Shown in pieces: positions 43,344 to 53,387 of a DNA stretch of 64,000 bases. Origin of the DNA: Maribacter zhoushanensis (lineage in GTDB: Bacteria; Bacteroidota; Bacteroidia; Flavobacteriales; Flavobacteriaceae); NCBI RefSeq assembly GCF_029350975.1, contig NZ_JARKMR010000001.1, forward strand, positions 248,001 through 312,000, in the 5' to 3' direction. The notes under the pieces are model-generated. The model was not told the origin of the DNA. It was given only the letters and a program-made list of their open reading frames with translations, and did not search any database. Every line of letters starts with the position of its first letter. Positions within the stretch are counted from its first letter, which is position 1. The position numbers and the translations under genes are program-made.

Positions 43344-46196
43344 CTATTCTATGTCAAAAGTTACCTTTTCAGTTGTTCCGTTGCCCGTTATCTCAATAGT
43401 GTAGCTACCTTTAGGTAAATAGGTGCTGCCATTATCGGCTTGTTTTAATTCGGTTTTGTGCTTTTTAAGGTAATTCAGCTTTCCAATTTTAGAAAATGCA
43501 ACATCATATGATAAAACGTTCAGTCCTTTATTCGCTATAATTTCTGTTTCACTTACCACAATATTATCAGATGATTTTATTTTGGCTTTGTATACATCAT
43601 CTCTGTCAGAGTAAAAGGTAATGTCCAATCCAGGTGTTCTAGCTTTTGACCAAGAACTCCATGAGTTGCCCCAACGTGCCGAATGTTTTAAATTCTCTAA
43701 CGGATAAACATGTAAATCTTTACTTAATATTTCTGGTGTCATACTTTGTAATGCTGAAATATCAGCTTTGTAAATACTTCTACCGTGTGTGCCTACTATT
43801 AAATGTTTTGCTTCTTTCTGTATTGCCAAATCATGAACTGCTACATAAGGCATCCCATTTTGGAAAGATTCCCAAGTTGCTCCTCTATCCAAAGTCATAT
43901 ATAGACCATTATCAGTACCTACAAATAATAGGTTCTCATTTTCAGGGTCTTCAATAATAACATTTACTGCAGATGTAGGAATGTTTGCCGAAATACTTTT
44001 CCAAGTAGCACCTTTATCTTCACTAACATATATATAAGGTGTAAAATTGTCTGAGCGGTAACCATTTAAAGTAGCGTACACTCTGTTTTTTTGATGCTGA
44101 GATGCAATTACTCTACTAACCCATAAATTCTGAGGTAAATTGGTAGAGATAATTTCCCAAGTGCCACCACCATTTTCCGTACGTTGAATTAAACCATCAT
44201 CACTTCCGGTATACATAAGCCCAAATTTAAAAGAGGATTCTGATATGGTTGCCAATGTTCCAAAAGCTACATTACCTTTTTTGCCACCTTGGGTTAAATC
44301 TACCGATATAGTTTCCCAAGTATCACCCTGGTTTAGGGAACGATGAAGTTTGTTGCTTCCCATATATAGAATATCTTGATTATGAGGAGAAAGTAAAATT
44401 GGAGATTGCCAGTTAAAACGATACGGAGTCTCACCTAATTCATGTTTTGGCTGAATGTAGTTGCGTGTTTCATTTTCTAAATCGATTCTAAAATAATTAC
44501 CGAATTGGTAGCCTGTATAGACAATATTAGAATTGCGATTATCTACTTGTACCTGCATACCGTCACCACCCATAATAGATTTCCAAGGGTATTGACCAGT
44601 TTGTTGCCATCTTGTATTTTCTTCAGCATTATGTGGACCCATCCAAACACCATTATCTTGAAGTCCGCCATATACATTATATGGTTTTTCATTGTCGACT
44701 GCAATAGCATAATATTGGGCTACCGTTGGCGAATTGTTTTTAAACCAATTTTTACCATCGTCATAACTAGTGTTTACACCACCGTCATTACCATTAATTA
44801 AATGACCGGGTAAATTAGGATTTACCCATACCGCATGGTGATCAGAGTGTACGTTGTCGCCATTTATAGAGGCGTAGGTTTTACCGCCATCTTTTGAAGC
44901 AATAATAGGAACGCCAGATAAATAAATAGCATCAGCATTATTTGGGTCTACCGTTATTTGAGCAAAATAATACCCATAGCTATAAAATAAATCGTCTATA
45001 TAGTTTTCGTTTTGCTTTGTCCATGTGGTGCCACCATCATTACTGCGGTATACTTCTGCACCAATTACAGGAGTGTCAAATAACATTGAGTTTGCGTCTT
45101 CTAAATACAGGGCAAGGTCAGTTGGTTTTACGGCATTGCTACGTACCATCTGTTTTACATTGGCAGCTCTGTATTTTTCATGAAAGTTATTGGTCTTTAA
45201 AAATTCATTCAAGTCTTTGTCATTAAGGTCTAAAAATTGTTCTTTTGAGAGTGTTTTAAAGTCATCTTTAGTCAACCCTGATTGCTTTTCTTTCTTTTCT
45301 TTGGATACGTTTCTTCTAAATTGACTGTCATGTACCGCGTAAACTGTATTGTCATCGAAAACAGCTAAACCGATTCTGCCTACACCTTCACCGGTAGGGA
45401 AGCCGCTTGTTGGAGTAGAAATTTTTGTCCAAGTATTACCGGCATCAACACTTTTGTAAATTCCAGAACCTTCGCCATTACCAATAAAATCCCACGCTTT
45501 TCTGTCTTTTTGCCATGCCGCGGCATATTGAAGATTATAATTTTTAGGAGAAACTGCAATATCAATTATCCCTGTTTTATCATCAATGAATAAGGTGTTT
45601 TTCCAAGTATTACCACCATCTGTAGTTTTGTATATACCACGTTCTTTATTTGTAGAATATAAATGACCGGTAACACCAACAGTTACTTCGCTTGCGTTAT
45701 CTGGATTAACAACTATGCGACCAATATGATGAGAATCGCTCAAACCCATATGTTCCCATGTCTTACCCTTATCAGTAGATTTTAGAATTCCGATGCCTGC
45801 GTATGATGAACGAGAAGAATTATTTTCTCCTGTACCTACCCAAATAGTTCCGCTTTGCCAATGTACCGCAATATCACCCAGATTTTGCGTTTGAGTTTCG
45901 TCCATTACGGGAGTAAAAGAATTACCGTTATTGTTGGTATACCACAATCCACCTGAGGCGTAGGCTACATAATATTCTGTTGGGTTGTTTTCGTTTACGG
46001 CTAAATCTACCACACGCCCGCTCATTACAGACGGACCTATATTTTTTAGCGGAATATTTTTAACCAACGAATTGGCATCCATAGCTTTTTTCGCCATTAA
46101 AGAGGCTTCTACTTCTTGCGATGGGGTTGGTTGAACTTGTGCCGATGCTAAAGAAATGCTGGCAAATACTAAAAGGTAAAATTGTTTCATTTTCAT
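43344..46196 (-). CDS. Secreted VPS10/BNR-repeat protein (sortilin-type propeller)
   Basis: 950 residues with a signal peptide (MKMKQFYLLVFASISLASAQ). It contains many sialidase/BNR Asp-box-like repeats, such as STDKGKTWEHMG, TTDGGNTWKNTL, SNDGGTTWTKQN, NQGDTWETIS and DRGATWESFQ, forming large beta propellers (two sets, residues about 60-480 and 480-800) as in VPS10/sortilin-like proteins. A polar C-terminal part follows. Annotated relatives are often called glycosyl hydrolases, but no catalytic site is visible. It probably acts in the periplasm or outside, followed by the cupin and DUF2721 genes. Confidence 0.83.
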   Translation of the reverse strand: MKMKQFYLLVFASISLASAQVQPTPSQEVEASLMAKKAMDANSLVKNIPLKNIGPSVMSGRVVDLAVNENNPTEYYVAYASGGLWYTNNNGNSFTPVMDETQTQNLGDIAVHWQSGTIWVGTGENNSSRSSYAGIGILKSTDKGKTWEHMGLSDSHHIGRIVVNPDNASEVTVGVTGHLYSTNKERGIYKTTDGGNTWKNTLFIDDKTGIIDIAVSPKNYNLQYAAAWQKDRKAWDFIGNGEGSGIYKSVDAGNTWTKISTPTSGFPTGEGVGRIGLAVFDDNTVYAVHDSQFRRNVSKEKKEKQSGLTKDDFKTLSKEQFLDLNDKDLNEFLKTNNFHEKYRAANVKQMVRSNAVKPTDLALYLEDANSMLFDTPVIGAEVYRSNDGGTTWTKQNENYIDDLFYSYGYYFAQITVDPNNADAIYLSGVPIIASKDGGKTYASINGDNVHSDHHAVWVNPNLPGHLINGNDGGVNTSYDDGKNWFKNNSPTVAQYYAIAVDNEKPYNVYGGLQDNGVWMGPHNAEENTRWQQTGQYPWKSIMGGDGMQVQVDNRNSNIVYTGYQFGNYFRIDLENETRNYIQPKHELGETPYRFNWQSPILLSPHNQDILYMGSNKLHRSLNQGDTWETISVDLTQGGKKGNVAFGTLATISESSFKFGLMYTGSDDGLIQRTENGGGTWEIISTNLPQNLWVSRVIASQHQKNRVYATLNGYRSDNFTPYIYVSEDKGATWKSISANIPTSAVNVIIEDPENENLLFVGTDNGLYMTLDRGATWESFQNGMPYVAVHDLAIQKEAKHLIVGTHGRSIYKADISALQSMTPEILSKDLHVYPLENLKHSARWGNSWSSWSKARTPGLDITFYSDRDDVYKAKIKSSDNIVVSETEIIANKGLNVLSYDVAFSKIGKLNYLKKHKTELKQADNGSTYLPKGSYTIEITGNGTTEKVTFDIE

Positions 46197-46270
46197 GTTG
46201 TTGATAGTGCTGATGGTAAGTTACTGATTACTTATGCTCTTGACAAACTGAAATCATTTGACTGGAATTT

Positions 46271-48022
46271 TTAGTTAAGTGATGCTCTTAGTGCTTTAGA
46301 CTTTAATTGTATTTCTTTTTGAGCATTTGAAATAGCAGTTTTTATTTCTGAGTTATGACTGACATTAATATCATTTATAGAATTTAGCGCGTTTAAATAC
46401 CAATCTTCCCAAGCGGTAATTATTTTCTCTTCAGCATTAATTGTACTACCTTTTGCAATGGCAGTTTTGCTGAGTTTTGCTTCTGTTTCTAAACGCGATT
46501 TAGCTCGAGTTTTAAGGTTTTCAATTTGAGTTTTAGCAAATTTACTAGATGCATTTACTAGCTCTAGTCCGCTCACTAAAGCTGCTGTACCTACATTTTT
46601 CATGGTTTCTTTTGATACTTTGTCTATACGGTCGTTATCGGTATGGTAAAATTGGTCTGTAAAGTGCCAAAGTAATAATCCTGGGATATTGTTCTGTAAA
46701 AACGGAGTGTGGTCGCTGCCACCTTCGAAAGGGTTAGTTTCTACAATCCAATTGGCATGTTTACCTTGTTCTTTAAAAGTAGAAATTATAAAATCGTTTT
46801 GGTAATGCGGTTTCATGTCTTCTAGTTTTAAAACATCACCGCCCCATTCGCTGTGTTTGTCTTTTCCACGGGTCCAAATGGCACTTGGATCTGGCATTTT
46901 TTCAATCAGGAATGTTCCACCTGTCATAGCTGTATTTTCTCCGACCATATCTAGGCTTATTCCCCATTTAATACCCTTCGCACGTTTTGGATTTTCTTGT
47001 ATATACCGATTGGTAGAAACAATCTCATCGCCCCATAAAAAGGTCATGGTTCTTTTAAATTCAATTTTGTTCTCGGCAAATAACTTAGCGGCTGTTTTCG
47101 CCATCTCTAATTGAGTGCCTACACCAGTGGCATTGTCATTTGCACCTGGTTCTTGAATATGTGCGCTGTAAACCAAACGTTCATTTGGCAATTCGTTCCC
47201 TTTTATGTCTGCAACAATAGTTAGTTCTTCTGAGGGGTATCTTTTGGTTTCTATGTTTACCAGAACCTCTGTTTTACCTTTTTTGAGTTGCGCTACTAAT
47301 TTCTCTTTTGCTTCGTAGGATAATGCAATACCCCAAAAATTGCCATTGTCTTGAGATGGCAGCCTTCTAAACTGTATGGAAGTTGTATTTTTCTCTGGTT
47401 GTAAATAGCTAGGATTGTCATACGTTAAAATACCTAAGGCACCTTGCTTAACTGCTGTTTTGTAAAATTTACGGGCACTCATTTCTGCAAAAACCACTTT
47501 GCCCTTTATAGATTTGGACATTAAATCATCAACGGATTTTATTTGCACAACCTCTGCCTTTATGCCTTCTTTTGGTGTAGATGCCGAATTTAAATAGGTC
47601 ATGTTATGATTGCTTTTTGAAAGTAGCAAAGGTGTGTCTTGACCAACAATTTGTAATGACGCAGATATGGGTTCCCAAGTTTTATGGGTCATTGCACGTT
47701 TTTCTATACGGTAAGTAAACCTGTCGCTTTCTTTTGCTTTTTCTTCTAAAATATAACCTGCAGCTTGTAAACTATCTGCTATAAGATATATGGTTTTATC
47801 AAAGCCAGTATTACCAACCACGCGCCAATAATCTTCTACAAAATCCGTGGTTTCGTAAGCAAGCTTGCCTGTGAATTCCGGACGAACAAGATTAAAATAA
47901 TCGACTTGCTTTTCTTCAGTATGCTGAGAGCATCCTGTTAAAAAAGAAAGGCAGAGTAGTGTAGGTACAATACCCTGCCTTATGATTATTTTTTTAATTC
48001 CGGTTATTCTTCCCATTTCCAT
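46271..48022 (-). CDS. M28 family metallopeptidase with PA-like domain, lipoprotein
   Basis: 583 residues. N-terminal signal with lipobox (TLLCLSFLTGC). The middle carries a PA-type insert (KGKVVFAEMSARKFYKTAVK), then the M28 catalytic part: YSAHIQEPGANDNATGVG (His and Asp zinc ligands), FLWGDEIVSTNRYIQENPKR (Glu), LDMVGENTAM (Asp), and GGSDHTPFLQNNIPG (His). It is an aminopeptidase or carboxypeptidase acting on peptides outside the cytoplasm. It overlaps by about 19 bases the M28 gene upstream, indicating coupling. Confidence 0.9.
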   Translation of the reverse strand: MEMGRITGIKKIIIRQGIVPTLLCLSFLTGCSQHTEEKQVDYFNLVRPEFTGKLAYETTDFVEDYWRVVGNTGFDKTIYLIADSLQAAGYILEEKAKESDRFTYRIEKRAMTHKTWEPISASLQIVGQDTPLLLSKSNHNMTYLNSASTPKEGIKAEVVQIKSVDDLMSKSIKGKVVFAEMSARKFYKTAVKQGALGILTYDNPSYLQPEKNTTSIQFRRLPSQDNGNFWGIALSYEAKEKLVAQLKKGKTEVLVNIETKRYPSEELTIVADIKGNELPNERLVYSAHIQEPGANDNATGVGTQLEMAKTAAKLFAENKIEFKRTMTFLWGDEIVSTNRYIQENPKRAKGIKWGISLDMVGENTAMTGGTFLIEKMPDPSAIWTRGKDKHSEWGGDVLKLEDMKPHYQNDFIISTFKEQGKHANWIVETNPFEGGSDHTPFLQNNIPGLLLWHFTDQFYHTDNDRIDKVSKETMKNVGTAALVSGLELVNASSKFAKTQIENLKTRAKSRLETEAKLSKTAIAKGSTINAEEKIITAWEDWYLNALNSINDINVSHNSEIKTAISNAQKEIQLKSKALRASLN

Positions 48023-49455
48023 TCGTTACCAATAATCAATTTTTCTTTTAAATCATTTTTAATCATAAGCTCTTTTGTTGTTTCGCTATCCATTTTGGTA
48101 GCTGGTAAAGTTTCTGCGTTTGCAAGTGCGTAGAGCATCATGGTGCCAAAACGAGCCGTATTTTTCATATGGTCTTCGTTTACTAGATTAAAATCATCAC
48201 AATCAGAATGGTAACAGCCATAAATAGAACGGTCTAAATTGTTATGAACCGATAAAATAGGCACACCTTCTAACATAAATGGCTGGTGATCGCTATGTAG
48301 TCCAGATTTATTTGAAAACTTGTTTTGGTAGATGGTATCCTGTTTTTGAATTGCAGCTCCTAAATCTTTAAAAAATTGCTCGTTATCCAGTTCTCCACCT
48401 GCGTTCATGCCAATTGGGTTGCCAGACATATCTAGGTTCATCATATATTTAATGTTTTCAATGGTATTGTTTTCAATAGCTTGTTCCACTAAATATTTAG
48501 AACCAAGTAGCCCTTGCTCTTCACCCATGAACATAACAAATTTTACAGTTCTTTTTGGTTGTAGGTTGTTTGCTTTAAAGGCTCTAGCGATATCTATAAC
48601 CGCAAATGAACCAATACCGTTGTCTATGGCGCCAGTGGCTAAATCCCAAGAATCTAAATGACCGCCAATGACAATCTCTTCTTGCGGTATTTCTGTACCC
48701 GGTAATGTAGCAACTACGTTTCTAGCTTTAATAACATCACTAGTATTAGTCATGTCTATTTTGGCAGTAGCTTTTTCTGTTTTTAAAGATTCTTTTAATG
48801 CCATACCGTCTTCCTTACCAATACAAACTGCAGGAATAGGAATTAATTCTCCCGTTACAGAAGCGGTACCCGTTAAAAGAACGCCATTATCTACTTGGTT
48901 GATGATAATAATGCCAATTGCACCATATTTAATTGCCAAGGCTGTTTTTTCACTTCGGTGCAAATTGCTAAGACCTTCTTCACTACCTGGCAAAATATTA
49001 ATGTAGACCAACGAGATTTTACCTTTCACTGCATCTGGGTTAGCAGCATAGTCTGCATCTAAACCATTGCCCATATCTACAATATCTCCAGTTACGTGAG
49101 CTTCAATAGGTGCATGACCTAAAGTAACTACTTTAATATCTTCATCATTAATTGCTAAAGACACTTCGCCCCTTGCCCAAGCCTCCACTTCAAAAGTTTG
49201 GTAGGTAACGTCTTCAAAACCGTATTCTTTAAATTTATTATAGGTGTACTCTTCTGCTTTAGCACCATTTGTAGAACCTGTTAAGCGGTGCCCTATAGTT
49301 TCTGTTGCTTCTTTTAAAGTGCTATAGCCTTTTGAATTTGCTTTGATTTCGGTATCGATACGAGCAAATAGTTCAGCTTGTGATTCTTCTTTTTTGGTTT
49401 TTGTGCATGCCTGTAGACATAATACGCCTATGAATAGGAAAGCGATTTTTTTCAT
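48004..49455 (-). CDS. M28 family metallopeptidase, lipoprotein
   Basis: 483 residues from the start at 49455 (MKKIAFLFIGVLCLQACTKT), a signal with lipobox Cys; the frame reaches 49485 but that adds nothing recognisable. Zinc ligands: GGHLDSWDLATGAIDNGIG, MGEEQGLLGSKYL (Glu), NLDMSGNPIGM (Asp) and HSDHQPFMLEGVPIL (His). It resembles the plasma glutamate carboxypeptidase/CPQ branch of M28. With the neighbour it forms a coupled pair of extracytoplasmic peptidases that may feed peptide use. Confidence 0.9.
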   Translation of the reverse strand: MKKIAFLFIGVLCLQACTKTKKEESQAELFARIDTEIKANSKGYSTLKEATETIGHRLTGSTNGAKAEEYTYNKFKEYGFEDVTYQTFEVEAWARGEVSLAINDEDIKVVTLGHAPIEAHVTGDIVDMGNGLDADYAANPDAVKGKISLVYINILPGSEEGLSNLHRSEKTALAIKYGAIGIIIINQVDNGVLLTGTASVTGELIPIPAVCIGKEDGMALKESLKTEKATAKIDMTNTSDVIKARNVVATLPGTEIPQEEIVIGGHLDSWDLATGAIDNGIGSFAVIDIARAFKANNLQPKRTVKFVMFMGEEQGLLGSKYLVEQAIENNTIENIKYMMNLDMSGNPIGMNAGGELDNEQFFKDLGAAIQKQDTIYQNKFSNKSGLHSDHQPFMLEGVPILSVHNNLDRSIYGCYHSDCDDFNLVNEDHMKNTARFGTMMLYALANAETLPATKMDSETTKELMIKNDLKEKLIIGNEWKWEE

Positions 49456-49601
49456 GAATTGTTCGTTTAGGTTTGAAGCATACAAGTTAGCTAATTTGAT
49501 ATTAAGAATAGGATTTGGCTTTCTTGGAATACTATAATTCTATGCCCTATTTTTTAAGGAAACAACACATAATGCGTAATTTTATGTCAAAATAAGAATT
49601 C

Positions 49602-50894
49602 ATGAAATACGATCAAATACCTAACTCCCTATTTATAAAGAACCGTAAGAAGTTTATGGGCCGCATGCAAGCTAAAAGTATTGCCGTTTTTAACTCTAAC
49701 GATATTTATCCTATAGGTGCCGATAGCGTTTTACCTTTTGAGCAACATAGAGACATCTTTTATCTTTCTGGAGCTGATCAAGAAGAAACTATCTTAATCT
49801 TGTTTCCAGATGCTATAAACAAAAAACATCGCGAAGTGCTTTTTGTGCGTGAAACAAACGAGCATATTGCTATTTGGGAAGGTGAGAAATTGACGAAAGA
49901 GAAGGCTACAGAAGTTTCTGGAATCAAAACCGTTTATTGGTTACAAGATTTTGATAAGATCTTTTTTGACCTTATGACCGAAGCAGAAACTATATATTTT
50001 AACACCAATGAGCATTATAGACAAGCGGTAGAAACACAGACCAGGGAAGATCGGTTTATTGATAAATGTAAACGTGAATATCCTGCACATAAAGTTGCCA
50101 AGAGTAACCCTATTCTTCAAGAGATTAGAGGAGTTAAAGAGCCTGAGGAAATTGATATTATGCAAACTGCCTGTAATATCACAGAAAAAGGGTTTCGCAG
50201 ACTACTTAGTTTTGTGAAGCCTGGGGTTATGGAATATGAAATTGAGGCAGAATTGCTGCATGAGTTCGTAAGAAATAGATCAAAAGGTTTTGCCTATCAA
50301 CCTATAATAGCTTCTGGTAATAATGCTAACGTATTACACTATTTAGAAAACAATAAGCCTTGTAATGCCGGTGATCTAATTTTGATGGACGTTGCCGCTG
50401 AGTACGCAAATTATTCTAGTGATTTGTCTAGAACCATACCGGTAAGTGGTACATTCACCAAGCGCCAAAAAGAAGTTTATAATGCGGTATTGCGTGTTAA
50501 AGATGAAGCTACTAAAATGTTGGTGCCTGGCACACTTTGGGCAGAATATCATAAAGAGTGTGGTAAGTTAATGACTTCAGAATTGCTGGGTCTTGGTTTA
50601 TTGGATAAGGCAGATGTACAAAATGAAAATCCTGAATGGCCTGCATATAAAAAGTACTTTATGCACGGTACTAGCCATCATATTGGTTTAAATACACATG
50701 ATTACGGAGCATTGAAGACACCTATGAAAGCAAATATGGTATTTACCGTAGAACCGGGTATTTATATTCCGGCAGAAAACATGGGCATTCGTTTAGAAGA
50801 TGATGTTGTCATTCAAGAGAAAGGAGAACCTTTTAACTTAATGGGGAACATTCCTATTAAGGCAGATGAGATTGAAGAATTAATGAACAAATAA
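49602..50894 (+). CDS. pepP: Aminopeptidase P family protein (M24)
   Basis: 430 residues: an N-terminal AMP_N domain (to about 165) and the pita-bread M24 domain. Metal-binding residues lie in LMDVAAEYANYSSDLSRTIP (two Asp), HGTSHHIGLNTHD (His), VFTVEPGIYIP (Glu) and IRLEDDVVI (Glu). It removes an N-terminal residue before proline, with manganese. No signal peptide, so cytoplasmic. The exonuclease III gene follows at once. Confidence 0.93.
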   Translation: MKYDQIPNSLFIKNRKKFMGRMQAKSIAVFNSNDIYPIGADSVLPFEQHRDIFYLSGADQEETILILFPDAINKKHREVLFVRETNEHIAIWEGEKLTKEKATEVSGIKTVYWLQDFDKIFFDLMTEAETIYFNTNEHYRQAVETQTREDRFIDKCKREYPAHKVAKSNPILQEIRGVKEPEEIDIMQTACNITEKGFRRLLSFVKPGVMEYEIEAELLHEFVRNRSKGFAYQPIIASGNNANVLHYLENNKPCNAGDLILMDVAAEYANYSSDLSRTIPVSGTFTKRQKEVYNAVLRVKDEATKMLVPGTLWAEYHKECGKLMTSELLGLGLLDKADVQNENPEWPAYKKYFMHGTSHHIGLNTHDYGALKTPMKANMVFTVEPGIYIPAENMGIRLEDDVVIQEKGEPFNLMGNIPIKADEIEELMNK

Positions 50895-50903
50895 TTGCAG
50901 AAA

Positions 50904-51674
50904 ATGAAATTAGTATCGTGGAACGTAAATGGTATTAGAGCGTCCGTAAAAAAAGGATTTGAAGATATCGTAAAAGATTTTGATGCAGATGTATTTTGTG
51001 TTCAAGAAACCAAAGCGCAAGATGATCAGGTTGCTGAAGCTTTAAAAGATATAACAGACTATAAGCTTTTTAGTAATAGCGCTGAAAGAAAAGGGTATTC
51101 TGGTACAGGAATTTTATCCAAAAAAGCCCCTGTTAAGTTCGATAAAGATATGGGTGTTGAAGAACATGATCAAGAAGGAAGAATTACGCATTCTGAATTT
51201 GAAGATTTTCATTTGATCAATGTGTATGTGCCCAATAGTGGTAGTGGATTAAAAAGATTGGATTACCGTAAAAAATGGGATAAGGATTTTACCAGCTACC
51301 TAAAGGAGCTTTCTAAAACTAAGCCATTAGTAATTACAGGCGATTTTAATGTAGCCCATACCGAGAACGATTTGGCAAACCCGAAAAGCAACTACAATAA
51401 AACTTCTGGTTTTACCCAAGATGAGATAGATGGTTTGGACCACATGCTTTCAGAATTGAATTTAGTAGACAGTTTTAGAAAAATGTATCCAGATACTTTT
51501 GATAAGTATACATTTTGGAGTGCCCGTGGTGGTGCCCGTGGTAGAAATGTAGGCTGGCGTTTAGATTACTTTTTGGTAAGCGAATCTATTTGGGACAAGG
51601 TAAAATCTGCTGAAATACATGATCAAGTAATGGGCAGTGATCATTGTCCTATTAGTTTAGAAATAGAATTTTAA
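50904..51674 (+). CDS. xth: Exodeoxyribonuclease III / AP endonuclease
   Basis: 256 residues from ATG 50904 (MKLVSWNVNGIRASV); the frame also starts with TTG 50895. Motifs of the exonuclease/endonuclease/phosphatase fold: NVNGIRA, VCVQ-like CVQETKAQDD, VYVPNSG, ITGDFNVAHTENDL, GWRLDYFLVSE and GSDHCPISLE (catalytic Asp-His). It cleaves at abasic sites and trims 3' ends in DNA repair. Its start is 9 bases after the pepP stop, and a small membrane gene follows 2 bases after its own. Confidence 0.95.
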   Translation: MKLVSWNVNGIRASVKKGFEDIVKDFDADVFCVQETKAQDDQVAEALKDITDYKLFSNSAERKGYSGTGILSKKAPVKFDKDMGVEEHDQEGRITHSEFEDFHLINVYVPNSGSGLKRLDYRKKWDKDFTSYLKELSKTKPLVITGDFNVAHTENDLANPKSNYNKTSGFTQDEIDGLDHMLSELNLVDSFRKMYPDTFDKYTFWSARGGARGRNVGWRLDYFLVSESIWDKVKSAEIHDQVMGSDHCPISLEIEF

Positions 51675-51676
51675 AT

Positions 51677-51853
51677 ATGGGGTTATTAGTTTTTATTCAA
51701 GAAGCTTCTGAGATTGAAGAGAAGATTCAAAAAGCTCCTAATAGTGCTTATGAGATAGGTGTCGTTATTGGCACCTATCTACCTTTTGTTGTAATGGTTT
51801 TGATAGCGTATGCTTTCTATTATTATTCTAAAAAAAGAAGAAGCAAAAGTTAA
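51677..51853 (+). CDS. Small single-helix membrane protein, 58 residues
   Basis: ATG 51677 begins 2 bases after the exonuclease III stop (TAAATATGG) and gives 58 residues: MGLLVFIQEASEIEEKIQKA, then a hydrophobic helix (about residues 27-50, EIGVVIGTYLPFVVMVLIAY) and a basic end (KKRRSKS), giving a C-terminus in the cytoplasm. The short spacing, proper stop and clear membrane helix support a real gene. No family is recognised. Confidence 0.6.
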   Translation: MGLLVFIQEASEIEEKIQKAPNSAYEIGVVIGTYLPFVVMVLIAYAFYYYSKKRRSKS

Positions 51854-51857
51854 TCTT

Positions 51858-53135
51858 TTACTTTGTATTAGTATTCTTAATTAAGTTGGTTAGTATGAAC
51901 ACAGCCAACGCCGGCAATACCCAGCCCAAGCTATATTGCTGAAGTGGAATCCATGAAAATGTATCTGCAGCGAGTGCTAGAGCGCTTATACTTCCCAAAA
52001 AATCTGGAATGCTGAATAGTATGGTAGCTATGGTTACAGTTTTAAAAACAAGTGGAGAAGCATATTTATCTGGTACTACGTTTAGTAGGATTAAAATAAT
52101 AGTAATTGGATAGATAAACATTAATGATGGTATGGCGACAGCAATTATGTAGGCAACATTGAACTGACCTACCAAGACTCCTAAAATACTTCCTATTATA
52201 GCTGTTGCCGTGTAGACCGATTTTAGATTACTGAATCTAGAGGCTACAAAATCTGCAGTACCTGTTACGATGCCTACTGCTGTTGTAAAACATGCCAGAC
52301 CCACTAGTATGCTTAAAAATAAGTTTCCTATGTTTCCTAAGCTTTGTATAGCCAAACCAGATAGTATTTCTGTTCTAGTTGTGTCGGCATCGAATATAGA
52401 ATGCACCAAGGATCCAGAAAGAATAAGTCCCATATAAATTAGAAACAATGCCAAGCCTGCAAACCATGCCGCATTTCTTATCAGTATTTTTTTATCCTCA
52501 TAAGATGCATTTACATATTTAAGGTTGATCGATATAATTATAACGCCACCAACAACGACTGCGCCAATGGCATCAAAAGTTTGGTAGCCTTCCAGTATTC
52601 CGTTTGTAAACGGACTCTCAATAATGGTGCTTCCAAAATCAAATGGGAACGAGAAAACAGTTATTCCTATTACTAAAAGGAGAATCAAAATTATAGCGGG
52701 CGTTAATATCTTGCCCAGTATGTTCAGAATTTTAGATCGGTTTAAAGCGAACAATAACACTAAAGCAAAATAGATGCTACTTGTAAACCATGAAGAGATG
52801 TCCCAATAAGGCTGTACGGCTATTTCGTGAGTTACCGAAGCCGTTCTAGGGCTAGGCAGTGCAATTGCAATAGCATAAATGAAGAATGCATAGATTAAAC
52901 TGAAGGTTGGCGATACTTTGTTTCCAAAATCAATTAGCGTGCCTTGTAGTTTTGCGTGTGCCAAAATACCAAGTACGGGAATAGCTACTGCCGATAATCC
53001 AAAACCTATTGTAACTATAAGCCACTGGTCTCCTGAATTAAAACCTAGTAGCGGAGGTAAAATAAGGTTGCCAGCTCCAAAAAAAAGAGAGAATAGGGCA
53101 AAGGCTGTAACAAGAGTTTCTCGCTTTTTAAACAT
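51858..53135 (-). CDS. brnQ: Branched-chain amino acid carrier (BrnQ/LIVCS)
   Basis: 425 residues with 12 hydrophobic helices. The N-terminal LFSLFFGAGNLILPPLLGFN and the EIAVQPYWDISSW region match LIVCS-family symporters, which take up leucine, isoleucine and valine with sodium or proton. The gene is minus and convergent with the exonuclease III/small membrane gene; their stops are 4 bases apart. In Bacteroidota it is usually single-copy. Confidence 0.92.
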   Translation of the reverse strand: MFKKRETLVTAFALFSLFFGAGNLILPPLLGFNSGDQWLIVTIGFGLSAVAIPVLGILAHAKLQGTLIDFGNKVSPTFSLIYAFFIYAIAIALPSPRTASVTHEIAVQPYWDISSWFTSSIYFALVLLFALNRSKILNILGKILTPAIILILLLVIGITVFSFPFDFGSTIIESPFTNGILEGYQTFDAIGAVVVGGVIIISINLKYVNASYEDKKILIRNAAWFAGLALFLIYMGLILSGSLVHSIFDADTTRTEILSGLAIQSLGNIGNLFLSILVGLACFTTAVGIVTGTADFVASRFSNLKSVYTATAIIGSILGVLVGQFNVAYIIAVAIPSLMFIYPITIILILLNVVPDKYASPLVFKTVTIATILFSIPDFLGSISALALAADTFSWIPLQQYSLGWVLPALAVFILTNLIKNTNTK

Positions 53136-53387
53136 AACTACAAATTAAGTGAATGATTATTAAATAACAGGTAAGAGAAGCTTTTTCATTTTCTGAAACA
53201 CCAAAAAAAAGCTTGTTGACAACAGGTTAGGTAAAACTCACAACAATTACTGGTACAGGGCTTTAATGTGTAGTACTTTAACCAAAGGAAACAAAGCGTA
53301 TGCAAATTTCCTTGAGTTTCAACATCATATATTAATCGCATTTTCTCGATTTCCCAAATCGAAATTTTTGCAAAAAAAACCTACAGT

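Noticed and set aside
43646-45226. Plus-strand frames inside the VPS10-like gene
   Set aside because: They are shadows of the minus-strand gene, with composition caused by its repeats.
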